From Lachnospiraceae bacterium (GTDB lineage Bacteria; Bacillota; Clostridia; Lachnospirales; Lachnospiraceae), in contig JAFRNR010000014.1 of assembly GCA_017430085.1 (NCBI GenBank), positions 43,099-107,098 of the forward strand: a stretch of 64,000 bases of DNA, given 5' to 3'. The position numbers were made by a program, and so were the translations under genes. A model generated the notes under the pieces. The model saw only the letters and a list, made by a program, of their open reading frames with translations, did no database searches and was not told the origin of the DNA. Below, one piece after another: positions 8,520 to 17,022 of the stretch. Each line of letters begins with the position of its first letter. Within the stretch, counting starts at the first letter, position 1.

Positions 8520-8600
8520 CTATCTGACAAAGCGGCGGACCAGAAAATAGCCGAAGGCGGCGACTGCGAACAGCAGCAGGATCAGGACCAGGTCAGTCAT
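8520..8600 (-). CDS. 26-residue single-span membrane microprotein in the trk operon
   Basis: A short open frame encoding MTDLVLILLLFAVAAFGYF followed by LVRRFVR: one hydrophobic helix of about 19 residues and a basic C-terminal tail, giving an N-out/C-in single-span topology by the positive-inside rule. A strong AAAGGAGG lies 8 nt before the ATG. The frame fits between trkA (stop 8619) and kdpD (start 8458). Size and shape recall KdpF, the small stabilising subunit of Kdp ATPases, but no Kdp ATPase is here. It could be a Trk or KdpD accessory peptide. The frame and RBS are visible; function is unknown. Confidence 0.7.
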   Translation of the reverse strand: MTDLVLILLLFAVAAFGYFLVRRFVR

Positions 8601-8618
8601 CGTCTTGCCTCCTTTCTC

Positions 8619-9266
8619 TCAGATCCGGAAACACTTCCGGACCGCCCGGTGTTCGCCCAGCACCAGCATGGTCTGACAGGTGCGCAGCACCGTCTCGGGC
8701 GTCACGGACAGGTTCATCTGCCCGTTTTCCCGGACACCCATGATATTGATCCCGTACTTTTTGCGGATATCGATCCGGCCGATGCTCTGCCCGGCCCAGT
8801 CGGCCGGTACGGTGATCTCGAAAATGCCGTGGGCTTCGTCCAGTTTGATATAGTCCAGGATGTGGCGGGAGGTATACCGGATCGCCGCCCATTCGGCAAT
8901 CTGCTTCTCCGGGTCGATCACTTCGTCCGCCCCGTTGCGCAGCAGGAATTTGGCCTGCACGTCGCGGTCCGCGCGGGAGATCACCAGCTTCGCCCCCAGT
9001 TCTTTGAGGAGCGAGGCGGTCTCCAGCGAGCTCTGGAAATCGCAGGCGATCGCCACGAAGCAGACGTCGAAATTGTTGACGCCCAGGGAACGCAGGAAGG
9101 CTTCCTCCGTGCTGTCACCGATCTGCGCGTCGGTCACGAAGGGCAGGGCCCGGCTGACGCGCTCCTCGTTTTTATCCACGGCCAGGACCTCGTGGCCCAG
9201 GTCATGCAGCTGCTTTGCGAGCCGCATGCCGAAATTGTTCAGGCCGATCAGTAAAACCGATTTCAT
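8619..9266 (-). CDS. trkA: TrkA/KtrA-type potassium channel regulatory subunit
   Basis: Cytoplasmic gating subunit of a Trk/Ktr potassium importer, 215 aa. The N-terminal RCK/Rossmann domain starts VLLIGLNNFGMRLAKQL; the second Gly of the usual GxGxxG is Asn here. The acidic residue ending beta-2 is present (LAVDKNEE). The C-terminal RCK_C domain begins near HGIFEITVPADW. The start at 9266 has AAAGGAGG 7 nt upstream; frames extending to 9356 overlap trkH. It lies 20 nt after trkH in one operon. RCK_C domains of KtrA proteins are known c-di-AMP targets, but whether this one binds it cannot be read from sequence. Confidence 0.93.
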   Translation of the reverse strand: MKSVLLIGLNNFGMRLAKQLHDLGHEVLAVDKNEERVSRALPFVTDAQIGDSTEEAFLRSLGVNNFDVCFVAIACDFQSSLETASLLKELGAKLVISRADRDVQAKFLLRNGADEVIDPEKQIAEWAAIRYTSRHILDYIKLDEAHGIFEITVPADWAGQSIGRIDIRKKYGINIMGVRENGQMNLSVTPETVLRTCQTMLVLGEHRAVRKCFRI

Positions 9267-9286
9267 GAAAAGCCTCCTTTCTCCGC

Positions 9287-10621
9287 CTATCCGACTGCGA
9301 TCTTCTCCAGCGGGAAGCGGGAGACCTCGCCGCTCTTGATGCTGAGCGCGGCGCACATCACGGTGAGGCCGCCGGCCCGGCCGAAAAACATCAGCGAGAT
9401 CAGGACCAGGCGGGACAGCGGCCCCAGCGCCGGCGTGATCCCCAGGGACAGGCCGACCGTGCCGATGGCCGAGGCAGTCTCGAACAGGCAGGTGCCGATG
9501 GGCAGGCTCTCCGCGCGGCTGATCAGCAGCGCGCCGGACACGGTCAGGAACAGGTACAGGAGCAGCAGCGACGACGCACTCTTGACCGCCGGATCCTCCA
9601 GGCGCCGCCCGAACAGCTGCGCGTGGTTCCGGCGCCGGAACACGGAGACCGCGTTAGCCAGCAGGATGACCGCCGTCGTGTTCTTGATGCCGCCCGCGGT
9701 GGAGCCCGGCGAGCCGCCGATCAGCATCAGGCCGGTCAGCATCACTTTGCTGCTGCCGGACATCTGTGCCAGGTCCGAGGTATTGAAGCCTGCCGTGCGG
9801 GGCGTGACCGCCTGGAACAGGGACAGGCCGATCCGTTCGCCCAGCGGGTAAGCGCCGTATTCTTCGAAAAACAGCCAGGCGGCCGGGAGCAGGATCAGGA
9901 CGGCCGTCGCCGCCAGGATGACCTTCGTCTGCATCCGGTACCGGCGCAGGCGGAAGCGGTTGACCGCGATGTCTTCCCATGTCAGGAAGCCGAGGCCGCC
10001 GATCACGATCAGCAGGCCCAGCGGCAGGACCGCACCGGGCTGGGCGGCGAACGCCGTCAGGGACGAATACGCCCCGGTCCGGTCTCCCATGATGTCGAAG
10101 CCCGCATTGCAGAACGCCGAAACGGAATGGAAGACCGCCATCCAGACGCCATGCAGGCCGTATTCCCCGCAGAAAGCCGGCATCATCGCCAGCGCGCCGG
10201 CCAGTTCGGTCAGAAAGACCAGTTTCAGCACAAAGCCGGTCTTCCGGACCATCCCGCCCAGCTGATGGGCGCTCAGGCTGTCCCGGATCAGGCCGCGCTG
10301 CATCAGGGAGATCTTCCGGCCGGAGGCCATCGCGATCAGGACTGCCACGGTCACGACGCCCAGCCCGCCGATCTGGATCAGCACCAGAATGACCGCCTGC
10401 CCGAAGCCGGACCAGGCCAGCGCCGTATCCCGCACGATCAACCCGGTCACGCAGACGGCCGACACCGACGTGAACAGCGCGTCGCCCGCCGGCGCCGCAT
10501 CGCCCGACCGGGACGCCGCCGGCAGCATCAGCAGCCCCGTCCCGATCAGGATGACCGCGGCAAACCCGGCCAGTACGATCCGGAACCCGGATATCCTGTT
10601 CCCCAAACGCCGCCTGCCCAT
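9287..10621 (-). CDS. trkH: TrkH/KtrB-type potassium translocating subunit
   Basis: Integral membrane potassium transporter of 444 aa with the four pore-loop repeats typical of the SKT family: SVSAVCVTGLIV, SVSAFCNAGFDIMG, QAVTPRTAGFNTS and ETASAIGTVGLSLG, each with its filter Gly. The N-terminus is basic (MGRRRLGNR), then hydrophobic. The start at 10621 is preferred because AAAGGAGGAGG lies 3-13 nt upstream; the ATG at 10639 has no such site. It is first in the operon trkH-trkA-microprotein-kdpD-kdpE, behind a promoter with OmpR-type direct repeats. Confidence 0.95.
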   Translation of the reverse strand: MGRRRLGNRISGFRIVLAGFAAVILIGTGLLMLPAASRSGDAAPAGDALFTSVSAVCVTGLIVRDTALAWSGFGQAVILVLIQIGGLGVVTVAVLIAMASGRKISLMQRGLIRDSLSAHQLGGMVRKTGFVLKLVFLTELAGALAMMPAFCGEYGLHGVWMAVFHSVSAFCNAGFDIMGDRTGAYSSLTAFAAQPGAVLPLGLLIVIGGLGFLTWEDIAVNRFRLRRYRMQTKVILAATAVLILLPAAWLFFEEYGAYPLGERIGLSLFQAVTPRTAGFNTSDLAQMSGSSKVMLTGLMLIGGSPGSTAGGIKNTTAVILLANAVSVFRRRNHAQLFGRRLEDPAVKSASSLLLLYLFLTVSGALLISRAESLPIGTCLFETASAIGTVGLSLGITPALGPLSRLVLISLMFFGRAGGLTVMCAALSIKSGEVSRFPLEKIAVG

Positions 10622-10650
10622 GACCTCCTCCTTTCCCATTCTGCACCCCG

Positions 10651-10718
10651 ATCATAGCAGACCTCCCGCAAAGACGGTGTTAAGGCATGGCGCGGAGGCA
10701 TTAAGATTCCGTTAAGAT
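10651..10718 (-). promoter_or_regulatory. trkH promoter with OmpR-type direct repeats
   Basis: A TATGAT -10 (revcomp of 10651-10656) has no good -35. Just upstream, on the minus strand, ATCTTAACGGA and ATCTTAATGCC form two adjacent 11-bp direct repeats (revcomp of 10697-10718), and a third CCTTAAC lies 21 bp further on (about 10679-10685). Eleven-bp direct repeats next to a weak -35 are the usual layout of OmpR/PhoB-family activator sites, so KdpE is the natural candidate. Binding is inferred. Confidence 0.6.
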
Positions 10719-10727
10719 GCAGCCTCA

Positions 10728-10752
10728 GGCCGTTGAACCAACGGCCCCTACG
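10728..10752 (+). repeat. Palindromic repeat family A, copy 1
   Basis: GGCCGTTG-AACC-AACGGCC followed by CCTACG. Sequence matches five other copies in the window, all in this orientation. It lies between the divergent trkH and ABC-F genes. Confidence 0.8.
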
Positions 10753-10802
10753 CAAAAGAACCGTCCCCCCTGTCAGAAAAGATGACAAAAGAACCGTCCC
10801 TT
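10753..10802 (+). repeat. Element B, two partial copies
   Basis: Two incomplete copies of the element whose full form is ATCTGACA..TGTCAGAT: AAAAGAACCGTCCCCCCTGTCAG at about 10754-10776 and TGACAAAAGAACCGTCCC at 10783-10800, directly abutting family A copy 1. Confidence 0.75.
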
Positions 10803-10886
10803 CCTCATCTTCCCCTTGCATTTTCCGCAATTTATGCGAAAATAGAAAGGTAGTACACCTATACAACGCGGAAGGATGAAGCGCTT

Positions 10887-12518
10887 ATGATCACTGTCAG
10901 CAATGTTACGGTCCGGTTCGGAAAATCCGCCCTCTTTGAGGACGTGAACGTTAAATTTGTGCCCGGCGAGTGCTACGGCCTGATCGGGGCCAACGGCGCC
11001 GGAAAGTCCACGTTCCTGCGCGTGCTGACCGGGGAGCTGGAGCCGAACCGCGGCGAGGTGCACATCACGCCGGGGGACCGGCTGTCGTTCCTGAAGCAGG
11101 ACCATTTCGCGTACGACGAATTCCCGGTACTGGAGACGGTCATGATGGGCAACCCGCGCCTGGTCGAAGTCATGAAGGAGAAGGACGCGCTGTACGCGAA
11201 GGAGGACTTCACGGACGAGGACGGCATCAAGGCCAGCGAACTGGAGGGCGAATTCGCCGCCATGAACGGCTGGGAGGCCGAATCCGATGCGGCGTCGCTC
11301 TTAAACGGCCTGGGCGTGGAGCCGGAATATCATTACATGCTCATGAAGGACCTTGACGGCGCACTGAAGGTCAAAGTACTGCTGGCGCAGGCCCTGTTCG
11401 GCAATCCGGACATCCTGCTCCTGGACGAGCCGACCAACCACCTGGACCTGGCCGCCATCGCGTGGCTGGAGGAGTTCCTGATCAACTTCGAAAACACCGT
11501 GATCGTGGTCTCCCACGACCGCTATTTCCTGAATAAAGTCTGCACCATGATCGCGGACATCGACTACGGCAAGATCCAGCTCTACGCCGGCAACTACGAC
11601 TTCTGGTACGAATCCAGCCAGCTGCGCATCCGCCAGATGAAGGAAGCGAACAAGAAGAAAGAGGAGCAGATCAAGGAACTGCAGGAATTCATCCAGCGCT
11701 TCTCCGCAAACGCCTCCAAATCCAAACAGGCCACGTCACGCAAACGCGCGCTGGAGAAGATCCAGCTGGAGGACATCCGCCCGTCCAGCCGCAAATACCC
11801 GTACATCGACTTCCGCCCGGACCGCAGCATCGGCAACGAAGTGCTGGAGGTGCACAACCTCACCAAGACCGTGAACGGCGTGAAGATCCTGGACGATATC
11901 TCCTTCGTCCTGCGCCGCGAGGACAAAGTCGCCCTGGTGGGCTCGGACGAACTGGCCAAGACCATGCTCTTCCAGATCCTGATGGGCGAAGTCGAACCGG
12001 ACAGCGGCTCCTACAAGTGGGGCGTCACCACCAGCCGCGCGTATTTCCCGAAGGACAGCTCCGACGAATTCAAGAGCGACCTCAACATCACCGAATGGCT
12101 CACCGGCTACTCCGCCATCAAGGACATGACCTATGTGCGCGGGTTCCTGGGCCGCATGCTCTTCGCCGGCGACGACGGCGTGAAGAAGCTCTCCGTGCTG
12201 TCCGGCGGCGAGCGCGTGCGCTGCATGTTCTCGAAGATGATGATCTCCGGCGCGAACGTGCTGCTCTTCGACGAGCCCACGAACCATCTGGACATGGAAT
12301 CCATCACCGCCCTGAACAACGGGATGATGAAATTCCCGGGCGTGATCATCTTCTCCTCCCGGGACCATCAGATCGTGCAGACCACGGCCAACCGGATCAT
12401 GGAACTGGTGAACGGCAGACTGATCGACAAGATCACGACTTACGACGAATACCTGGCGGACGACGTCATGGCCATGAAACGCCAGGTTTACCACGTAGAC
12501 CCGAAGGATCTGGGATGA
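10887..12518 (+). CDS. ABC-F family ATPase (YkpA/YbiT-like)
   Basis: Soluble ABC-F protein of 543 aa with two nucleotide-binding domains and no membrane region; the family acts on ribosomes. NBD1 has Walker A GANGAGKST and Walker B ILLLDEPTNHLD. Between the domains is a Lys/Glu-rich helical linker (about 245-305). NBD2 has LSGGERVR and LLFDEPTNHLD. Two motifs are unusual: the NBD1 signature region reads KDLDGALKVKVLLAQAL instead of SGGxK/R, and the NBD2 Walker A reads GSDELAKT, lacking the Gly before Lys. Asymmetric motifs occur in this subgroup, but activity of both sites should not be assumed. It is monocistronic or paired with the next gene. Confidence 0.9.
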   Translation: MITVSNVTVRFGKSALFEDVNVKFVPGECYGLIGANGAGKSTFLRVLTGELEPNRGEVHITPGDRLSFLKQDHFAYDEFPVLETVMMGNPRLVEVMKEKDALYAKEDFTDEDGIKASELEGEFAAMNGWEAESDAASLLNGLGVEPEYHYMLMKDLDGALKVKVLLAQALFGNPDILLLDEPTNHLDLAAIAWLEEFLINFENTVIVVSHDRYFLNKVCTMIADIDYGKIQLYAGNYDFWYESSQLRIRQMKEANKKKEEQIKELQEFIQRFSANASKSKQATSRKRALEKIQLEDIRPSSRKYPYIDFRPDRSIGNEVLEVHNLTKTVNGVKILDDISFVLRREDKVALVGSDELAKTMLFQILMGEVEPDSGSYKWGVTTSRAYFPKDSSDEFKSDLNITEWLTGYSAIKDMTYVRGFLGRMLFAGDDGVKKLSVLSGGERVRCMFSKMMISGANVLLFDEPTNHLDMESITALNNGMMKFPGVIIFSSRDHQIVQTTANRIMELVNGRLIDKITTYDEYLADDVMAMKRQVYHVDPKDLG

Positions 12519-12566
12519 CCGCCGGCCGCGCGCCGTCCCGTCAGAATGAAGAAAGGAAGGACCCTC

Positions 12567-13160
12567 ATGGAAAAGAATTGCCCTCATTGCGGAACCCCTC
12601 TGGAAGAAAACGCCCTGTTCTGCCCGGAATGCGGCGAAAAAGTAACGGCGGCCCCGTCGTCTTCGTACGATTGGCTGGATGAAGTATCGGCTGCGGAACC
12701 GGAAACGGCTGCGCCTGCACCGGCCGCTGAGCCTGTGTATACCGCGCCGGCTGCTGCCCCTGTGTATACCGCGCCGGCTGCTGCCCCGGCTGCTGCCGCG
12801 CCTGTCACGCCTGCGGCTCCGGCCCATTCCGCGCCGGTCCCGAAGACGGGCGAGCCCGAAGCCATCACGGTCTACAATAAGCCGCTGAGCACCGCCGCTT
12901 ATTTCTGGACCCTCTTCCTGTTCCTTGTCCCCGGCATCGGCCTGATCGCCATGCTGATCATGGCTTTCACCGCCCGGAACAAGAACCGCCGGAACTTCGC
13001 CCAGGCCTGCCTGATCTACGTGCTGATCGTGCTGATCCTGCTCGGCCTCTTCATGCTGGTCCTCGTCGTCAGCGGCAAGAGCTTCGGCATCGACATCAGC
13101 AAATTCAGTTTCCAGACGATCTGGGAAGGATTCCTGAACGGGATCGGATTTGTGAAATAA
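12567..13160 (+). CDS. Zinc-ribbon membrane protein with Ala/Pro repeats
   Basis: A 197-aa protein of unknown function. The N-terminus is a zinc ribbon (CPHC at 5-8, CPEC at 19-22). Residues of about 35-95 are a low-complexity Ala/Pro/Thr linker that includes a near-exact duplication of PVYTAPAAA. Two hydrophobic helices follow (about 115-140 and 148-172), then a short C-terminal tail. The start at 12567 has GAAAGGAAGG 6 nt upstream. Zinc ribbon plus membrane anchor is a common architecture in Clostridia, but I cannot assign a role. Confidence 0.8.
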   Translation: MEKNCPHCGTPLEENALFCPECGEKVTAAPSSSYDWLDEVSAAEPETAAPAPAAEPVYTAPAAAPVYTAPAAAPAAAAPVTPAAPAHSAPVPKTGEPEAITVYNKPLSTAAYFWTLFLFLVPGIGLIAMLIMAFTARNKNRRNFAQACLIYVLIVLILLGLFMLVLVVSGKSFGIDISKFSFQTIWEGFLNGIGFVK

Positions 13161-13188
13161 AAAAAAGACAGAGGATCGTCTCTGTCTT
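13158..13188 (-). terminator. Terminator of the Nudix gene
   Basis: Nine-bp stem AAGACAGAG/CTCTGTCTT with a 6-nt loop, followed on the minus strand by a run of eight T. It lies just after the Nudix stop and abuts the convergent zinc-ribbon gene. Confidence 0.85.
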
Positions 13189-13196
13189 CACAGTAC

Positions 13197-13221
13197 GGGC
13201 GGCCGCCGGGCCGCCCTTTTT
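13197..13221 (+). terminator. Terminator of the ABC-F/zinc-ribbon unit
   Basis: Eight-bp GC stem GGGCGGCC/GGCCGCCC with a 4-nt loop, then TTTTTG on the plus strand, downstream of the zinc-ribbon gene. Confidence 0.85.
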
Positions 13222-13259
13222 GTTGCTGTTTTAGTTTTGTATCGGTTCTTCCGTCCGTT

Positions 13260-13730
13260 TTATACCGCTATTTCCTGCCCGTTCAGCACGGCCCGCACCA
13301 GGTCGTCGCCCCGGTAACACAGTTTGAGGGAGAAGAACGGGGCGTCCTCGCGGACCAGTCTGAAGAAGATGCGGTCGCCTTCCCACTGCGGCAGCGCGTC
13401 CATTTCGGATTCGGGGATCCAGCGGAGGATGCCTTCGGAGGTATCTGTCAACTCGCCGGTGAAGCCGTCCGCGGTGAAGAGGTGCATGTATTCGGTGCCC
13501 CATTCGTCGCTGACGAAGGTGATGATGCCGCGGAACCGGTACTGCGTGAGGGTCAGGCCGGTCTCTTCGCGGACTTCGCGGAGGAGGCAGTCCTCCGGGC
13601 TCTCGCCGGCCTCGAATTTGCCGCCGATGCCGACCCATTTGCCGTGGTTGAGGTCATGGTCCTTTTTGACGCGGTGGAGCATCAGGTACTCATCGCCGCG
13701 GCGGATGTAGCACAGGGTCGTGTTCAGCAT
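13260..13730 (-). CDS. Nudix hydrolase (MutT-like)
   Basis: Cytoplasmic Nudix pyrophosphohydrolase of 156 aa. The Nudix box is a perfect match: Gly37, Glu43, then REVREETGL at 51-59 (GX5EX7REUXEEXGU). The opening LCYIRRGDEYLMLHR and GKWVGIGGKFE resemble the MutT/8-oxo-dGTP group, so house-cleaning of oxidised nucleotides is likely, but substrate cannot be fixed from sequence. The gene abuts the DUF1287 gene (stop 13732) and is probably co-transcribed with it. Confidence 0.9.
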   Translation of the reverse strand: MLNTTLCYIRRGDEYLMLHRVKKDHDLNHGKWVGIGGKFEAGESPEDCLLREVREETGLTLTQYRFRGIITFVSDEWGTEYMHLFTADGFTGELTDTSEGILRWIPESEMDALPQWEGDRIFFRLVREDAPFFSLKLCYRGDDLVRAVLNGQEIAV

Positions 13731-13731
13731 G

Positions 13732-14697
13732 TCATTCCCCGTCGAAGCCGTTCCAGCGGTAGTGGCCCACGATGGTCTTGTTGGTGGAGGTCAGGTAGTC
13801 CTCCTCGTAGAGCGTCTGGCCTTCGTTGGCGTGGTGCAGCACGTAGGGGACGCCGTCGTCCGCGCGGCGGTCCGAGATCACGGCGATGTGGCCGTTCCAG
13901 ATGCCGCTGCTGCCGAAGAAGATCACGATGTCGCCGGGCTGCCAGGCTTCGATATCCGTGATGTCCGTGGTCAGCTTCTCCGCGCGGTGCTCGAAGAACG
14001 GGTACAGCACGCGCACGCGGCGGAAGTCGATCTTGTCCTCGCCGATGTCGAAAGCGCCTTCGCGGCCCAGGCCCTGCTCCGCCAGTTCGGTGGTGAACCA
14101 TTCGGGGTGATTTTTAATGTCCGCGTCCACAAGGCTCTTGAATTCATAGCCCGCAGCGAGCAGGCCCGCGGCGACCACGTCCGTGCAGACGCCTTCCCAG
14201 ACGCCGTTTTCATTGATCTCCGGATAGCCGCCCGCGAAATAGCTGGAGGCGTTGTACTGCGGCTTCCGCTCAAGGTATTTCTTGGCGCCGAGCAGGATGT
14301 CCGTCTGGTCGTCGATGCCGTTGGCGTTTTTGTCAAGCGGGCTGTGGTAGGTCTCGATGCCGAAGTCCTCACCGGTCTTGATGTAGTGGCCGGGCATGCG
14401 GGTATAGTCAAAAGCCGGGCCGACGTATTCGGTGTCGGTCGGATAAGGCTCGGTCACGGTGGTGGGTTCGGGGGTGGTAGTCAGATCTTCGGTGGTCTCT
14501 TCCGGGCCCGGTTCCAGGGTGGGGGAGACGACGGGCAGGGTCGGGGCTTCGCTGACTTCGCCGGAGCGGGCGGTGCTTGATTCATCACTTTCGCGCACGC
14601 TGGCGCCGCAGGCCGCGGTAAAGGCGAGGACGGCGATGATCATCAGCGCCATCCAGCCCAGCTTCCGGGGGGTTTCGGATCTATTCAAATCTCTCAT
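13732..14697 (-). CDS. DUF1287 lipoprotein
   Basis: Predicted lipoprotein of 321 aa. A short basic N-terminus and hydrophobic helix end in TAAC, with the lipidated Cys at residue 30. A Ser/Thr/Glu/Pro-rich linker (about 33-80) leads to a DUF1287 domain: the GVCTDVVAAGL block with its Cys, KIDFRRVRVLYPFF, WQPGDIVIFF, GHIAVISDRR and a closing VGHYRWNGF. The fold is NlpC/P60-like with a candidate Cys-His pair, so an extracytoplasmic amidase or peptidase role is plausible but unproven. The start at 14697 has AGGAGATACTCC upstream. A promoter lies at 14733-14760. Confidence 0.85.
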   Translation of the reverse strand: MRDLNRSETPRKLGWMALMIIAVLAFTAACGASVRESDESSTARSGEVSEAPTLPVVSPTLEPGPEETTEDLTTTPEPTTVTEPYPTDTEYVGPAFDYTRMPGHYIKTGEDFGIETYHSPLDKNANGIDDQTDILLGAKKYLERKPQYNASSYFAGGYPEINENGVWEGVCTDVVAAGLLAAGYEFKSLVDADIKNHPEWFTTELAEQGLGREGAFDIGEDKIDFRRVRVLYPFFEHRAEKLTTDITDIEAWQPGDIVIFFGSSGIWNGHIAVISDRRADDGVPYVLHHANEGQTLYEEDYLTSTNKTIVGHYRWNGFDGE

Positions 14698-14732
14698 GGA
14701 GTATCTCCTGAAAAACATGTGATAACCTCGCT

Positions 14733-14760
14733 ATTATATCACAAATTCATGTTCCGTCAA
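14733..14760 (-). promoter_or_regulatory. Promoter of the DUF1287-Nudix unit
   Basis: TTGACG (revcomp of 14755-14760), a 16-nt spacer and TATAAT (revcomp of 14733-14738), upstream of the DUF1287 start at 14697. Confidence 0.75.
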
Positions 14761-14838
14761 GGATAACGGAGTTTTGACGCCGCAGGCGGCGGTTTTTGCG
14801 GGCCGCAGCGGCGGTTTCCGGCCGGCCGGACGGCGGTT

Positions 14839-17022
14839 TTATTCCACGCCGCGCCGGTAATTGCCCCGGGTGAAGGCAAAGTCTTTGTCGGGCTTTGCGG
14901 CCTCCGCCGGGCCGCCTGCCAGACCGGACTGGAGGCGGGACAGGATCGCGCGGGCTTCCGCCGGGGTCTCCGTGGTGAAGTGCACGCGCAGGCAGCCGCC
15001 GTACAGGGGCTGGTCCGCGAGCCAGAGCGGCACCGCATTGTACAGGACGCTCAGGCAGCTGCGGCAGCGGGCCTCGCAGAAGTGGGAGGCGCCGGTGCGG
15101 TCGGTGAGCGGCGTAAAGACCGGATGCGTCAGGGCGGGCTGCTTCCCCTCTTTCAGGCAGCGGCCCCGCGTTTTGAACAGGCACTGGGCGGAGATCATGA
15201 GCGGCAGGCGGCCGTAGATGAGCTGCTCGCGGGGGAGCAGGCCCCGGCCCAGGTCCGCCAGGTCTTTTTCGTGCGGCTCCAGGGGCAGGGTCAGGCACTG
15301 CGCGCCGAGCGCCGCGGCTTCCGCTTCCGCCGCCGTGTTCCAGGTGTAGAGGCTGCTGTCGAAAAGGCGCTCGCCGGGCAGGTCATGCTCCTGCCAGAAG
15401 CCCGCCTCTTCAAGGGAGGCAAGGACGACTGTGTCCGGGCCGTTTTCCCGCAGGGTCTGCAGGGATCTCTCCGCCGAAAACAGGCGTCGCATCTCCTGCC
15501 GGAAGACGGGAGGGAGGACGTAACCGGCGCGTTTGCCGGCCATGCGGATCTTCTCCGCCAGCGGGCCGAATTCTTCGGGCGTGACGTAATCTGCGGGAAG
15601 GTATACGGCGGCGGCCGGCGTCTGCAGGACTTCATCCAGGAGGCGGATATCGTCCAACTGGATGCAGAGATCCGCCGCAGTATAATCGGCCAGGGCCCGC
15701 GGCTGCGACGCCGTGCGCGTAAACATCACCGGTTCCGGCGGCGCGGGCTGACGGTAAGGGGCCAGCAGCGCTTCCTGCAGGCGGTCCAGCGCCTGGCGGC
15801 GCAGTTCGTTCAGCGCGGATACGGGCAGGAACGACGCGCCGTCCGACTCGATCTCCAGGCTCTCCAGAACGAATTCGCTCCCGCCGGTCTTCGAGATCTG
15901 CTGGCGCAGTTTTTCTTCGGTCAGCGGCTGTTTCACCGCCGCTTCGGCCTGTGGCCCGCGGGCGACGACGGATACGCCGTCCCGCGCCAGCGATAACTGT
16001 ACGGCTTCTCCCTGCCGGAACACCAGCTTTCCGCTGACGGGCAGCGGCCGCGGCCCCAGATAGGCCTCCTGCAGCCGTGCTTTCTCCTCATCCGACAGGC
16101 TCACGTGGGTCTTCTTCGGCCCCGTGTCAAGCATGTCCGCGCCGTTATGGCGGCGGTAGTAGCCGGCCGTGAAGCCGCCCCGGTCGAACAGGGCGGACAG
16201 CGCTTTCCGGTCCTCCTCCCGCACGCGGAAGCGGCCTTCCGCCAGCAGGTCCAGGTATTTGCGGTAGATGGCCGTAACACCCGCGGTGTATTCCGGGCTC
16301 TTCATGCGGCCTTCAATTTTCAAAGAACTGACGCCGGCTTCCTGCAGCGCGGGGAGTTCGTCCAGGCCGCACAGGTCGCGCAGGTTCATCATGCGGCCGT
16401 CTTCATAAGGCAGGCGGCAGGGCTGGGCGCAGCGCCCGCGGTTGCCGCTGCGGCCTCCCAGGAAGGAGCTCATCAGGCAGCGGCCCGAATAGCAGTAGCA
16501 CAGCGCGCCGTGGACGAAGACTTCGGTCTCCAGGCCGCTCTCCTCCCCGACCGCGCGGATCTCCTCCAGGGACAGTTCCCGCGGCAGCACCAGGCGTTTC
16601 ACGCCCCGCGCCTCCAGCAGCCGCGCGCCCTCCGGCCCGCAAACCGCCGACTGGGTGGACATGTGCAGCGGCAGGCCCGGGAAATGATCCCGCAGGAAGG
16701 CCAGCACGCCGAGGTCCTGGATGATCACGCCGTCCACGCCGTTCCGGTAAATGGGCTCCATGTAGTCGTACAGCTGGTCCGCCAGTTCCCGCTCCTTGAG
16801 CAGCGTATTGACAGTCAGATAGACCTTTTTGCCCCGCAGGTGCGCGTAGTCGAGCGCCCGGAAGAGCTTGTCGCCCTCCGGGTTGTCCGCGTAGGCGCGG
16901 GCGCCGAACAGCGGGCCGCCCATATAGACGGCGTCGGCCCCGGCCTGAAAGGCCGCCGTCAGGGACTCGAAGGAGCCGGCCGGGGACAGGAGTTCCGGGA
17001 CGACGCGGTCAGGTCTCGTCAT
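14839..17022 (-). CDS. U32 family peptidase-like protein
   Basis: Large U32 protein of 727 aa. The N-terminal half has the family hallmarks: ELLSPAGSFESLTAAFQAGADAVYMGG, MSTQSAV, and the Cys-rich segment HGALCYCYSGRCLMSS...GRCAQPCR (about residues 170-205), followed by SLKIEGRMKSPEY. The C-terminal half has a DUF3656-like region and a Cys-containing part (CEARCRSC, near 665). Characterised relatives (RlhA, TrhP) act in RNA hydroxylation rather than proteolysis, so an RNA-modifying role is as likely as a peptidase. It overlaps zapA by 14 nt and is coupled to it. Confidence 0.92.
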   Translation of the reverse strand: MTRPDRVVPELLSPAGSFESLTAAFQAGADAVYMGGPLFGARAYADNPEGDKLFRALDYAHLRGKKVYLTVNTLLKERELADQLYDYMEPIYRNGVDGVIIQDLGVLAFLRDHFPGLPLHMSTQSAVCGPEGARLLEARGVKRLVLPRELSLEEIRAVGEESGLETEVFVHGALCYCYSGRCLMSSFLGGRSGNRGRCAQPCRLPYEDGRMMNLRDLCGLDELPALQEAGVSSLKIEGRMKSPEYTAGVTAIYRKYLDLLAEGRFRVREEDRKALSALFDRGGFTAGYYRRHNGADMLDTGPKKTHVSLSDEEKARLQEAYLGPRPLPVSGKLVFRQGEAVQLSLARDGVSVVARGPQAEAAVKQPLTEEKLRQQISKTGGSEFVLESLEIESDGASFLPVSALNELRRQALDRLQEALLAPYRQPAPPEPVMFTRTASQPRALADYTAADLCIQLDDIRLLDEVLQTPAAAVYLPADYVTPEEFGPLAEKIRMAGKRAGYVLPPVFRQEMRRLFSAERSLQTLRENGPDTVVLASLEEAGFWQEHDLPGERLFDSSLYTWNTAAEAEAAALGAQCLTLPLEPHEKDLADLGRGLLPREQLIYGRLPLMISAQCLFKTRGRCLKEGKQPALTHPVFTPLTDRTGASHFCEARCRSCLSVLYNAVPLWLADQPLYGGCLRVHFTTETPAEARAILSRLQSGLAGGPAEAAKPDKDFAFTRGNYRRGVE

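Noticed and set aside
14740..14838. Terminator of the U32 gene in the GC-rich repeats of GGCGGTTTT
   Set aside because: Several short stems are possible but none has a T run in the right direction.
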